From assembly GCF_958298935.1 (NCBI RefSeq), contig NC_084935.1:6148001-6212000 (forward strand): a stretch of 64,000 nucleotides of DNA, read 5' to 3'. A program made the position numbers and the translations under genes. Shown here one piece after another: positions 1 to 11,640 of this stretch (its first letter is position 1; every line of letters starts with the position of its first letter). Below the pieces are notes generated by a model that made no database searches, was not told the origin of the DNA, and saw nothing but the letters and a program-made list of their open reading frames with translations. The DNA is from Phragmites australis (lineage: Eukaryota; Streptophyta; Magnoliopsida; Poales; Poaceae).

Positions 1-3000
1 GGTGTATTCCAACCTAAGCATGCTAGATAACAAGGCATCGTTCAACGATAATATAGATAAGAACAGGTAAATGCTAGGGTGATATGTATTTTGGATAATG
101 ATGTTTGAGGCATGAAAATTGTTTGATAGGATTTAACTACTGCAATAAGTTGAAATAGCGCAATACATAGCACATGCAATAATAAGTCATGTTTTAAATT
201 GATCAATTAGATTATTGAAAATATGGGTTCAAAATGAGCAAGGAGATAGGACTTTCCTTCTCCGAAGTCTTCTTCTAAGCCTTGGTCGAAATTAGGATCC
301 TCCGGGTTCTCTGCGAAGTCTTCTGGTTCTACAAACGCAATTATGATTAACATCGAACTATACTAGAGAATAATCAAATAACACCAAATGAAAAACCAAT
401 TGAGTCATAATGGATGTGACACTATGATAGAATGATAGATCTCCAATTTAGGTGAATATAGGTGAAAGAAACGCTAAAATCAGAGTCAGAAGAAGTTATC
501 ACTCCCGGAAGATTTGACCTAAAAATTAAATTGAGAAATTATGAAATGACACTATTCATAAGTGGAGCCCACAGGTGAGACCTACTGAATAGTGATGTGG
601 GCCCAGTTCATAGTGCCGTGTGGGGCCCAATGCACAGTGCAGGTGGATCCCATTGGCTCGAACTACGCTTAGCTAGGATTAACTAGGCCTGGGCTTGAAT
701 AGTGGCGGCCCGTGGTGGAAGGGACTCAACCACTGGGTTGGCTAGCAAGCCGCACTAGTGGGTTGGCCTGCGAACAGTCGGGCAGAGCTTGGCTTGCGTG
801 GCCAATCATGTCAACGCGGCCATGGCCTGTGAGTGCACGGTCACGTCGCTAGACGGAGCAGAACAAAGGAGGAGGAAGATAGCGGTGCCTCAACGGCAAC
901 CTCGCCAGTGTTGAGCTTCTGGCTCCATCTCACCACAAGACTAGGAGGTTGGGGGTTGACGACGGCAAGCGGCCACTAGGATGGGTCCAGTCGATGGACG
1001 GAGATGACCATGGTGGTGGCGGCTCGATCGTCGGTGAAGGAGAGGAAAGAGAGGGAGACTCAGGTGGCTAAGGGCTGCTACAGGTTTGGGGTGACACATG
1101 TGTAAGGATCGGTGACGTCCTAAGGGGGGGGGGGTGAATTAGGACACTTAAAACTATTTGGATCCAAAAACTTCACAAGATAAACCTATATCAATTTCTA
1201 TCTAAATGTGTTCTAAGTTAATCTAGTGTGTCTACTCTACTATTCTAAAGGTTTGCAACCTAGAGATAATCCTAGTAAACTACTCTATGAAGGTAAACAA
1301 GTAAGGATAGATTGCAAGAAGTAAATATGGAAATGTAAATAAGGTAGAGAGAACAAACTCGGCACAAGAGATTTTTATCTCGTGGTATCGATGGCATAAA
1401 CATCACCCCTAGTCCATGTTGGAGCTCCACTGAGGATATGCTCCCGGTCGCTATGGCTCTTCTGGTCACGGCTCTTGAGCCACCAAGCCACAAATGCAAG
1501 GCTCACACCAAGCCTCTCTTTCGATCACTTGCTGCTCTTTCCACATTGGAGCTTGAGCCACCAAGGCAAGGGTCACCGTGTTCCCGTATAAGAGTCTTGC
1601 TGCCCGTTCCACACCAAGTCAGAGGGTCAACAATTTTGAGCCATCAAGGCCCAAGGTGTTGGTGAGTCACCAAGACTCCAAGATGTCAGCATACCACTTA
1701 GTACAATGTAGGATCACTCATTAATTCACTATCTAGGTAGCAACACCTAGCAACAACTCTCTCTAGGCCTATTAGCACTAATAACTCAAAAATCATGTGC
1801 TTAATTGCCTTGAATTATCACTTTTAGCATTTTAGTGGCTTGGATGTATTATAAAGTGTCTATGAGCTTCCTTGGACTCCATCACGCTCAAACAACCGAG
1901 TGGGGGTGTTTATAGCCTCAAACCCACGAACTAGCAGTTGCTATAACGGCTTAAATAGACTATGAATACCAGATGATCCAGCGTTAATAGCAGTACAAAC
2001 ATCGGACCATCCAGTGTGTACAGTAGTACAAACTAGCCATTGGAACCCCACATAAACTCATCTGTGAACACCGGATATAATCTTTAGCTCCATCACCGAA
2101 TTATCTGGTGTGTAGACTTGAGCCAGACTGAGCCACTTCTTATTATTCATTTTCCAGTGTGTGTAATCTTCTGATCACTAGAACACCTGGTGTGTACAAC
2201 TTTTCACACCTCTAAAAAACTTCTAGAAAGTGCTTCAGTGAAGCCTCCGATGTGCACTCCTTGTTAACACCATACCATCCGGTGTGTTGAACTGCAGAAC
2301 GTTCCTCTGAGACAAAATGCTCTGGTGCTCACACTTGCTGAGCACTGGACCATCTGGTGTACTCTTCTTCCTTTTCTCCTCTGAGCTAAAAGATACTCCA
2401 GCATATACAAACTTCAGAACACCAAACCATCTGGTGTGTGCATTTTTCTTAGGATTTGTATAATTCAATCAATCTTTATCCTGGCTGTGGTGGTTGCTTC
2501 ATGTATTGCATCCATGAGATCTACTAAGACATACACTTGGCAAACATGTTAGTCTCATTCACTATGTTACCATTAATCACCAAAATCACATTACATGCCC
2601 TAAAAGGGCTATGTTCGCTACAGCGTGGAGTCCAGCCAGGGGGTTCTAGGGCCAAGGGCCTGGCCATGGCCCAGCCAACATAGTGCGACCAAGGAGGGGT
2701 GCACCGCTGTCAGGCTGAAGGAAAAATGACATGTGCAAAGGAAAGAGGCGGGCGGGGGGGGGGGGGAGCTCATGTGGGGTTGGTCAACGCTAAGAGGTAG
2801 CCGTGGGGTGGGTCAACAGTGAGGGAGGGTTGGATGGTGGCTCTGGATAAAGGAGGAGGAGGCGCAAGCTGCAATTCGGCAGGGACACACACCAAATCGG
2901 TCAGGGCAGCCAAATGCGATACCTTTCTTCGCTCCATGTAGCTCAGGCTCGGCCAATTTGCACTTGGGTTTATCAGATTTTTTGGCAGCAACAAAAAATG

Positions 3001-4022
3001 AGAAAAAGGGGGGAGGGAGGAGGCCGTTGTGCCCGTTTTATAGGCTGGAGGAAGCAGGATGTGGCTACGGTGGCTGCTCGTGCTCCAGGTGAACTCAAAG
3101 GTGGGCGGGGTGGCACCCACCTTCAATCATGTAGCATAACGGCACTGCACCAACCATGCACATGTGGCGGAGGCCGAAGTCTCGAGTGTTAGGCCTTGGT
3201 GTGTGTGCTGGCAGTGAGGTAGAGAGGAGAAAGAGAACGAAAGCACGTAGAAAGCAGAGACAGAGAAAGACAGAGGGTGGTGGCAAGGAAGTCGCCGGCA
3301 CATTTAATGCATTGGTCATGGTGGTGTGGCATGGGCAGTGAGATGGCGTCGCACTGGAGGGGGGGAGAAGGCACCGTGTCTGCATGTTAGTGAGAGAGGG
3401 CGAGTGAGTGTGCAGTGCGTTGGGCTAGCATGTCAGCTGGGCTGCGAGAGCGCGCGTCGTGGCCGAGCGTGGAGGGAGAAAGACCAAGCCAGCTGCTAGG
3501 CTAGCGTAGGGAGCGGGGAGGAGCTGGGTCGCATGGTGATGGGCTGGCACAGAGGGAAAGAGAAGGAAAGAAGGCCCAGGGAGAATAAAAGGTTTTGGAT
3601 TTGATTTGGGGCTGATTCAAATGGGAACATTTGAATTTGAATTTGGAAAAGGATTTGGATTTATTAGTAATTCAAATAAAAATATTTGAATTCAAATAAA
3701 AATATTTGAATTAGGGATTTGAATGTGAGCTTTGAGATTTGGAAGAGGATTTGAATTCAAAATATTTGAATTCAATTTAGATTTGAGCTGAAAAGGAATA
3801 TAATAATATATTTCAAATTTGAGAGATATGATTCAAATTATTGTAGGGGTAAAATTATAAATTAATTTGGCGCACTTCGGAATACTTAGCCAAAATAATA
3901 TATTTGAATATATACATATAAGTATATATATCCTTGATTTTATGTGCTTTAAATAATTAGAATTTTTTAAAATGGGAGTGAATTTTGCTATATTCTAAAA
4001 TCCTAAAACTCGGGATGTTACA
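1..4022 (-). mobile_element. Ty3/gypsy LTR (Tekay-like), left end off window, split by nested copia LTR
   Basis: Read on the minus strand this segment begins at 4022 with TGTAACATCCCGAG, the same start class as the Tekay-type LTR at 4650. It runs leftward through AT-rich tracts with imperfect TTTGAATT repeats (3600-3990) and GC-rich sequence out of the window. At 1101-2592 it is interrupted by a copia-type solo LTR. The left terminus is not in view, so I cannot say whether this is a solo LTR or part of a full element. The sequence just right of 4022 does not show a convincing purine tract, which favours a solo or 5' LTR. No intact coding sequence is seen. The lineage comes from the terminal motif and layout. 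Confidence 0.55.
1101..2592 (-). mobile_element. Solo LTR of a SIRE/Maximus-like copia element, nested in a gypsy LTR
   Basis: The segment opens with TGTAAGGATCGGTGAC and a G-run followed by GTGAATTAGGA. This parallels the edge of the copia LTRs at 50466 and 62334 (TGAAAGGATCG, G-run, GTGAATTGGG). Its far edge (CATTAATCACCAAAA) parallels the other edge of those LTRs. ACATG occurs directly before (1096-1100) and directly after (2593-2597), a 5-bp TSD. The terminal dinucleotide at 2592 is TT, not CA; a CA end at 2590 is possible, so the right edge is uncertain by 2 bp. The part from 1960 to 2460 holds repeated CATCCGGTGTG-like motifs. No internal region is present. Confidence 0.6.
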
Positions 4023-4644
4023 ATCGACCTATCATAAGACTTCCTCCTGCATCTTGTTGTTGTCACCTTCGACAACGACGGTCGCGATGGAGCGCAAGAG
4101 GGATCCTCAACCCACACAAGTGGAGAACGTTCAATAACATCATTGGAGACTGGAAAAGGCACAACAGGAAAGCCCAAAGTGTATTACAGGGGCTCCTTCT
4201 CAAACACGGTGGGGGCGGTTGCCAACGAGGAGAGGAAATCTCATAAATAGGGGACACTGCCTCCAACTGTTGAAAGTCAATCCCCGACTAGTCATAGGAG
4301 TACTTCAGGAACTTTGGCTCAAGTGCAGGGAGGAACGGAGCCTTCGTGTGCTGCTCACAATCCAGAGGGGTCGCGGCCACAGGAGTTGTGGTTGACCCCT
4401 CGACCACCTTGGTGGCATGAGCTTGGGGCTGCAACCTAAGGTTGGCTATGGGCCTTGACTACTCCATAGTAGCAGATTGGGCAACGCCCCCCTCCCCATA
4501 ATAGTGTCCAAAGGGACGGCAGGGGTGGCAACTTGGAGCAACATTCGCTCCGTGGGTGGATCCTGATGCTTCTGTGACTAATGCATTGGTGACTCATGAT
4601 GCTTCAGTGATGCGAAGGTGGATGGCGTCTTATCCACCTTGTCG
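4023..4644. other. Unassigned segment between two gypsy insertions
   Basis: No intact gene. Short open stretches exist on both strands but none gave a recognisable motif. Together with 15849-16420 this is the pre-insertion target of the Ty3 element at 4650 and probably belongs to one older repeat. Confidence 0.3.
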
Positions 4645-4649
4645 TCTGG

Positions 4650-7536
4650 TGTAACATCCCAAAATTTTGAAATCAAAAATAAAAATAAAAATGTTCTTTT
4701 CTCTCTGAGCTGACCACTCCCACAGCCCATCTCGTTCTCCCAGCCTCATTCTCTCTCTCTTCCTCTTCCCTCTCCCTTCCACTTCCTCAGTCTAGCACAA
4801 CCGTGCTCACCTCCTTCTTCTTCCTCGCGCACGCGCACAACAACCGCTCATCTTTCTTCTTTGTGTTGCACATCGAGCACCAGCGCACGCGCCACATCCA
4901 GCCCCTACCTTCCCTTGCCACTCCTCGCCTACCATACCCCACTGCGGCCACAGCCGAGCCCGGCAGCTTTGCTGAATCTAGCATGTGCTAGCACCCACGT
5001 GCCACCGCACTGCACCGGCCCCTACCTGAGCACACCATCCCCACCACCGCTCCGGCCGACTATGCCTTAAAAGGCCCTGTCCATGCCTTGCCACCCCAGC
5101 TTGCCAACCTCCTAAGCAAGGTAGCCGCCCGCATGTCTCTCTTGTCTCTCCTCCCTTCTTCCCCACCGTTGAGCCGACAACCCCCTCCCTCTCGATCTCC
5201 CCCATTGGACAAGCTTCACCACCACCACGCCGCCCAGGGCACCACCCCGACCACCGCCACTCCCTCCCTCACCTCTCTCCCTCTCCCTTGCCCCCTACTG
5301 AGCTCCCCATGAGCTCGGCATGACCGCAGTCATACTGGCATGCCGCCAGACCTCTCTGCCCCCTCCCTCACACTGGATCCTCGCAAAATAGTTCCCCATG
5401 TCCCCCTCTTCCTCCTCGTGCTTTCATCTTCAAAGACGGTGATTGGGAAGCCCATTTCGGCGAGCCTCAGGTGAGTTCGCTGCAGCGGGTCAGAGACCGA
5501 GTGGAGGCACCGCCTGATACCCATTTGACCTAGATGTCGTCTCCCCTGGGCCGGACTGGGCTGCCTAGTCCCATAGGCCAGCCCGGCCGTAGCCCATCAA
5601 CCCGAGGCCAACCCATTCGCACAGTATATGGCCCATCTCCCTTTAAGCCAGCCCAAATGAACATTACCATACCAAATGAACAGTGTTAGCCTGCAAGCAC
5701 AATACCCCTTTTATTTTATTTTTTCCATATTTTATTTTTGGAACCACATTTCTCCTCCATTTCATCTCCAATTTTAGTGATTTGTTGACCAATATTCATC
5801 TAAATTCAAACCCTACCCATTCTCATCAATTTCATAATTTTTGGAGTTTATTTATGTTTTGGGTGTATTTTTTGTTTGTTGTGTGCCACGCTTTAGAGAC
5901 TGGAGTGTTCGAGGAATAGCAGGAGGAGCCAGGAATATAGGACTTCGAGCAGGACCCCCTCGAGGACTTCAACGGAGGCAAGTGTCAATCCATTTCCCCT
6001 CATTGATAATATTCAACCTAGATTTTATCACCATAACCTGTAGCAATCGTTTTCCACCATATAATTGCATAAAGTATTACTCATCACCATCATTTAAATT
6101 GTTGATCTAGTTATATCCTATTTTAGATTATCTAGCGTGATTGCTTTGACCGGAATATAACCTTGGTGAACCTGGGATTTCTGTCTAGGTGATATTAACT
6201 ATGCTAAGACGAACCCCTTACTACTAGCATGCTTAGGATTGTGTGTTACTCTGTTATTTCATGCTCTACCATAATTAGTTTTGCGAATTGTGTGAAAATT
6301 TTGTGCTTTGTTGATGTGTGGGTTATCAAGATGTGAAGACTTACCAAAAAACTAGTAACAAAAGAGAACCTATTAGAGCTAGAGCAAATCAGGGTTCCTG
6401 TTGGGAATGCCTTGGGAGTTTAAGTGCTACCTATGTGGCAGGCTTAGCGTGGAGATATTTGTCTTGGTTTGATTAAAGACTGAGTTGGTGTGACATCTTA
6501 TCTAGTCTTCTTGGTAAAACCACTTGACCATGTATGTGACAGGGCTTAGTCTAAACCCCGCTAACTTGTCTATTGGTCATCTGGAGGCAGGAGTGCAATG
6601 GGAGTCCATAGAGTATGTGCAAGTAAGTGCAGGCTTGCCGACCCAGTTGAAGGCCTAGTTGTAGGTCTGGAACCCCTGGTTAGCTCCCATAGGCGACTAG
6701 TGGGATGATGCTGAGGTGGATAATGGCTTTGTTGAGTCGCACTACCACAACGGTGGTATATTACCAAACTCAGCTTGTGGGTAAAATGTACACCTCTGTA
6801 GAGGTAAAATTATTCGAATAGCCATGTCAATGGTCATGGATGAACTACGGTTCGGTCACAACAACTAGCATGGGTTGTGTACGTTTCTGTGGAGTGTGAG
6901 TGGGCAAGGTGTGCCATATTTTTAAATAGGTTTGGCAATATGCCGTGGGTTGCCATGGACTGAGTGTCCGGCAACGTTAAAACTTTGGCCCTGGTGATCT
7001 TCCACCATAGCCGCATCCCTCTTTCACTTAATAATAATATTATGTTTTCACAAGACCCGCCTTATGAAAATAAATCCTTGCTTGTGTAAACTTGGCATTT
7101 CCGCAAAATTACACTTATAGACGTACCCTTGTTAATAATGTATGCATGCATGTATACCTCTTGATGTAGGGCAAGGATTGTGACTTGTTGAGTACGTCTA
7201 TACTCACCCTCTCTTATGATTTCAAAGGAAGATCTAGACTTCACTAACACTGACGATGAGACTTACGAATAAGTCTTGGCCGTGTCCACACACGAGTTGC
7301 CTATGGAGTGGTGTGTCCCCATGTTGATCCTGTTGTGCCCTCTGGTGATGTAGACCTTGTTGCTCATGAGCCTTTACGGAACCCTTTATGTAATATTAGT
7401 TTGGTGGATTTATTTCACCACCTCCTTTGTTGTATAATTGTGATATTACTTGTTATAAGACTTGTATTTACCAACAACTAATCTAGGGACTGCTATAATA
7501 AAAGTTTAAGCACCAGGGACGACCCGGGGCGCTTCA
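4650..7536 (+). repeat. 5' LTR of the Tekay-type element
   Basis: It starts TGTAACATCC and ends GGGGCGCTTCA; TCTGG precedes it. An AATAAA motif lies at 7497-7502 near the end, repeated at the same place in the 3' LTR. The small ORFs across it are not conserved coding sequence. Length is 2887 bp against 2735 bp for the 3' copy. Confidence 0.9.
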
Positions 7537-7538
7537 GG

Positions 7539-7550
7539 TGGTATCAGAGC
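7539..7550 (+). other. Primer binding site (tRNA-iMet)
   Basis: TGGTATCAGAGC begins 2 bp after the 5' LTR and is complementary to the 3' end of plant initiator tRNA-Met, the standard primer for these elements. Confidence 0.93.
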
Positions 7551-7681
7551 CATACATGGCTCTAGGACGAGACCAAAGACCTGGATGTGAAAATTTTGTT
7601 AAAATTGTGTTACAAAACTTCTACTCTTCTTCCTTCTACTGAAAAACCCTTTTTACAAGTGTTTTTTTTCTTTTTCTGCAG

Positions 7682-8597
7682 ATGGAGGAAGTCGGATGGG
7701 TAACTGAGCACTACCTGGACACTCATGGCTTTCCAAAGGTGTTGTACGCTGCCTTGACCAGGCTGGGTATTATGAAGCACCTAGAGTATGTGGGCAGAGA
7801 GTACAAGGACTATGGCACCAAGCACTGCGAGGTCACCATTGATGTTGGATCAAGTAAGGACTACCCCGACAAGAAGCCATGGAGCATGACTACTACATGG
7901 TTCAGATTTGCAAACACCTACCAGGATATAGTCCGCAAGGCCCTGCGATACTTGTGCCAAATTTATGAAAAGCCCATAGGACATTCGGCGATGAGATTTT
8001 TCCCTCCGATGGAGAAGAACCGTCCCACTTGTCTAGCATGGATGAAGACCTTGGAGGGTTTGGGTATGTGTGAAAGTGACCCTATTGTGGTGGCCATAAC
8101 ACGCTATCTGCTAGCCCTGGACGAGCTACATGACAAACAGGCAGCAGAGTTAAGGAGGTGTGTCCTCAGAGGCGGAGACATGTGGAAGGACCCTGTGCAT
8201 CCAACTCGCTAAAGCCAAGGCCCAAGCTGCTGAAGCTGAAAGTCGCGCCGTGGCAGCCGAGGAAGCGTTGAAGGTAGCAAAAGATCACCACAATAGGTTG
8301 ATCAGTGAGGCCTACCTCACCAGTCGTGCCAACTAGAAGAACCTTCACATTCCTAGGCTAGGAGGGCGCCCAGTGCTTGAAGGAATCCCCTTTTGTCCCA
8401 TGGGGAGCATCAAGAGAAAGTTCTTGAAAGTAGTTCCAGCACTACCACCACACGAGACTACTTGTGAAGAAGAGCCTATCCCTTTGACTCAGTGGTCCCC
8501 TGGTATGGAAGAAGATGAAGAATATACTCATCTCACTCCACCAGGAAATCCTCCCATCAATGAAGAAGAGGAAGCCATCGGCACCGTAGGAGCCTAG
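7682..8597 (+). pseudogene. Extra ORF upstream of gag (orf0-like), frameshifted
   Basis: An open frame of 176 codons starts at 7682 (MEEVGWVTEHYL) and stops at 8212. The apparent continuation lies in other frames. It is an Ala/Glu-rich, probably coiled-coil stretch (LAKAKAQAAEAESRAV, about 8205-8335) and then a frame from 8373 to 8597 (MLEGIPFCP ... EEEEAIGTVGA). The gene therefore seems broken by at least one frameshift before 8212 and a TAG near 8332. It precedes gag in the same sense, separated by about 280 bp. An additional ORF before gag has been reported in rice RIRE3/RIRE8-type gypsy elements, as I recall; function unknown. No zinc finger, protease or RT motif is visible. Confidence 0.6.
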
Positions 8598-8874
8598 AGC
8601 CCCAAAGAAGAGGAATGAAGCATCTTGGTCCAGCCCTAGTACGAGTTAAGCATATGTAGCCCCCCTTATGTATCATAGCGTGTCAAATGTAGTAATCACC
8701 AGTGATGTACCCTTCCCTCCATTGTATCGAGCTTGTTGTGCTAGTGTGATTGTGTGATTTGCTTTGGGTGATTTTTTTTCCTTGTGTGCAAGCAAGGCTT
8801 GAAGCCTTGTGATATTTCCTTAAAATAATAACAAACTAAAACTACTTGATCTCCCCTCTCCTCCCTTAAAGCAG

Positions 8875-9925
8875 ATGGCACCAATACACTCCGTCAGGAT
8901 CGAGCAACGCCGCCAGCACCAAGTGGCAAATCGTAGAGAAGAAGAGGTGAACCAAGGAGAAAGTGAAGGAGAAAACCAAAGAGGAGAGAATTACCAAGAA
9001 CTGCCTGATCCTCCTAGAAATTACTTAGTAGCAGTCATGGCGCAACAAACCTATCTGTTGGCTGCCTTGGCACAAGGAATCAACCAGCCCTGGCAAAAGG
9101 CACTAGGACTCCCCCATAAGATGGCCGAGTTTATCAGGATCAAGCCATCCATCTTTGAAGGGGCAACTGAGCCCATGGATACCGATGATTGGCTAAGAAA
9201 CATCCAAAGGAATCTTGACGCAATCAACTGTGTGGCAAGAGACAAAGTTCTTCTAGCATCTCATCAGCTCTCTAGGATAGCTTTAGCTTGGTGGGATAAT
9301 TACTGTGAAGGCACAGAAGATGCCACAACAATCACCCGGGAAGAGTTCTGCCAGTACCACATTTCGGAAGGAACCATGAAGCTTAAGGCAGATGAGTTCC
9401 AAAGGCTGAAGAAGGGAAACATGAGTGTGAATGAGTACATTTGCAAGTTTATTGATCTTTCTCGTTATGCACCAGAAGAAGTCTCAACTGATAAGAAGAA
9501 GTAGACCAGATTCAAGAAATGGTTAGAAAGCAACCTGAAGGCACATCTGACTCCCCATATTGACCCAGACTTCAACACCTTGATGAACATGACTATTCTA
9601 TTAGAAGAAGCTAGGGAAGAGCTGTACAAGGATAAGAAGTGCAAGTTTGCTACTCACAAGGCTCAACAACAGGAAAAGTTTCAGAGGATCAAACGTCCTG
9701 TCTTTTCCAGGCAAAAGGCTCAGACTACCATGCAGTTTAGGACTCCAGCCTCTACCTCGCACCAGCCCGACCCTTCCTACCATAGCTAGAGCAATGTCAA
9801 GACTAAGTAAAATAGCAGTGGCCAAGTGACCAATCCAAGCAAGGCCTGCTTCAATTATGGCAAGACCGGACACTTCATTGCCAATTTTCCCCTCAAGGCC
9901 AAGAAAGCAGCATCTATCCAGTCCA
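8875..9925 (+). pseudogene. Gypsy gag, broken
   Basis: Gag opens at 8875 (MAPIHSVRIEQRR). It has the capsid region around 9130-9480, with FEGATEPMDTDDWL and ALAWWDNYC, the usual retrotransposon gag signatures. A TAG at 9502-9504 interrupts it, and the frame resumes (TRFKKWLESNLKAHL ...) to another stop at 9787-9789. The zinc knuckle near 9850 reads CFNYGKTGHFIANF: relative to CX2CX4HX4C the second Cys is Tyr and the last is Phe, so it cannot bind zinc. The product would have packaged element RNA into particles; this copy cannot. Confidence 0.85.
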
Positions 9926-10059
9926 ACACTGTGAATGACCTTGGCCCGTGATGTCTAGGGCCAGCCGTGGAACCTCACACGCCCCTAGCCAACCAGCGAG
10001 GTCGCAGTAGTCCTTCGAGCGAGCTCGTGTCAACCACATCCATGCGTAGGAAGCTCAGG

Positions 10060-11640
10060 ATGCACCTGGAGTTGTGCTTGGTGAGTTTTTAGTTGAATCA
10101 ATACTTGCAATAGTTCTATTTGATTATGAAGCATCACACTCATTCGTATCATTAAGTTTTGTGGCAAAGCATATATACATACAGTGTTGCTTAAAAGCCC
10201 CCTAATAACCAGATCACTTGGAGCTGACATAAAGTGTCAATTGGGATGCTCTTGGGTAAGGATCACTCTAAGTGGGGTAGTATTCCTAGCATACTTAATA
10301 GTGCTTAAATCTAAAGGGATAGATGTAATTCTTGGAATGGATTGGTTAACCCAGCATGATGGAACCATAGCTTGTGCAACTAGGACAACGACCTTGACCA
10401 ACCATGAAGGAACACGAGTAACCTGTCATACATTTGAGAGAAAGCCAGATCCCACAATGTATAATCTGGAAGCTAATACTCTAGAAGATGTACCAATGTT
10501 AATGGAATACCCGAATGCCCTTCCGAAGGAACTATCTGGTATGCCCCTAAACCGAGATATTGAGTTCATCATTGATTTCATCCCTGGGACAACCCCCATA
10601 GCCAAGAGGCCCTATTGTATGGCAGTCGGAGAGCTAGCCAAGCTAAAGGAATAGTTGAGGGAACTCTAGCATAAGGGATACATCAAACCCAGATCATCAC
10701 CTTAGGGATCACCAATTCTCTTTGTCGAGAAGAAAGATGGAATTATGAAGATGTGTGTGGACTACCGATCCTTGAATTAAATAACCATCAAGAACAAGTA
10801 CCCTTTACCCATAATAGATGACATTTTTGGCCAGCTAAAAGGTGCCAAGTATTTCTCCAAAATTGACCTAAGGTTAAGGTACTGCTAGCCGAAGATAAGA
10901 GAAGTGAATATCCCAAAAATAACTTTTGTGACCAGGTATAGACAATACGAGTTTACCGTAATGTCCTTCGGATTAACTAATGTTATTTCATGAACCTCAT
11001 GAATAAGGTGTTCATGGAAAAATTAGATCGGTTTGTTGTAGTTATTATCGATGACATACTGGTCTATTCTAAGAGTGCCCTAGAGCACAAACAGCACTTG
11101 AGAGTAGTTCTGGAGAAACTCAGAGCCCATAAGTTGTATGCCAAGTTTAGTAAATGTGAATTATGGCTCAAAAAAGTTGCCTTCCTTGGCCATATCCTGA
11201 TAGTAGAAGGAGTTGCTGTAAACCCCGAGAAGGTAGAAGCAGTTACCCACCGTCTGCAACCAACCAATGTGTCTGAGATTAGAAACTTTCTTCGATTACC
11301 GGGGTATTACTGCCGATTCATTAAAGGATTCTCCAAGATAGCGAGACCCATGACCGAGCTACTCAAGAAGGAGAAGAAGTTCGAATGACCGAAGTCATGT
11401 GAGAAGAGTTTCCAGGAGTTAAAGGATGGACTGACAACCACCCCAGTACTGGTCCTACCCAACATACACCAAGACTTTGTTGTATACTATGATGCATCAA
11501 GGCAAGGCTTAGGGTGTGTCATCATGCAATATGGTAGGGTAGTGGCATATGACTCTCGGCAGCTCAAGCCCCAACTTGAGAAGGTAAGACCACAACTTGA
11601 GTGTACAACCTACGTCCACAACTTGAGTGTACAGCCTACC
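10060..11640 (+). pseudogene. Gypsy protease, reverse transcriptase and RNase H, broken
   Basis: The retropepsin is seen as VLFDYEASHSF at about 10113-10145, where the catalytic Asp-Ser/Thr-Gly has become Asp-Tyr-Glu; ILGMDWL follows at about 10330. RT motifs run from about 10700 (PILFVEKKDG, MCVDYRSLN) to the active-site strand VIIDDI at 11041, whose Asp pair is kept. In-frame stops lie at about 10652, 10670, 10705, 10780 and 10887. RNase H starts VVYYDASRQGLG near 11478, but after YDSRQLKPQ (about 11570) its middle is missing: the sequence jumps to the linker before integrase across a short repeat of CAACTTGAG. Dead copy. Confidence 0.87.
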
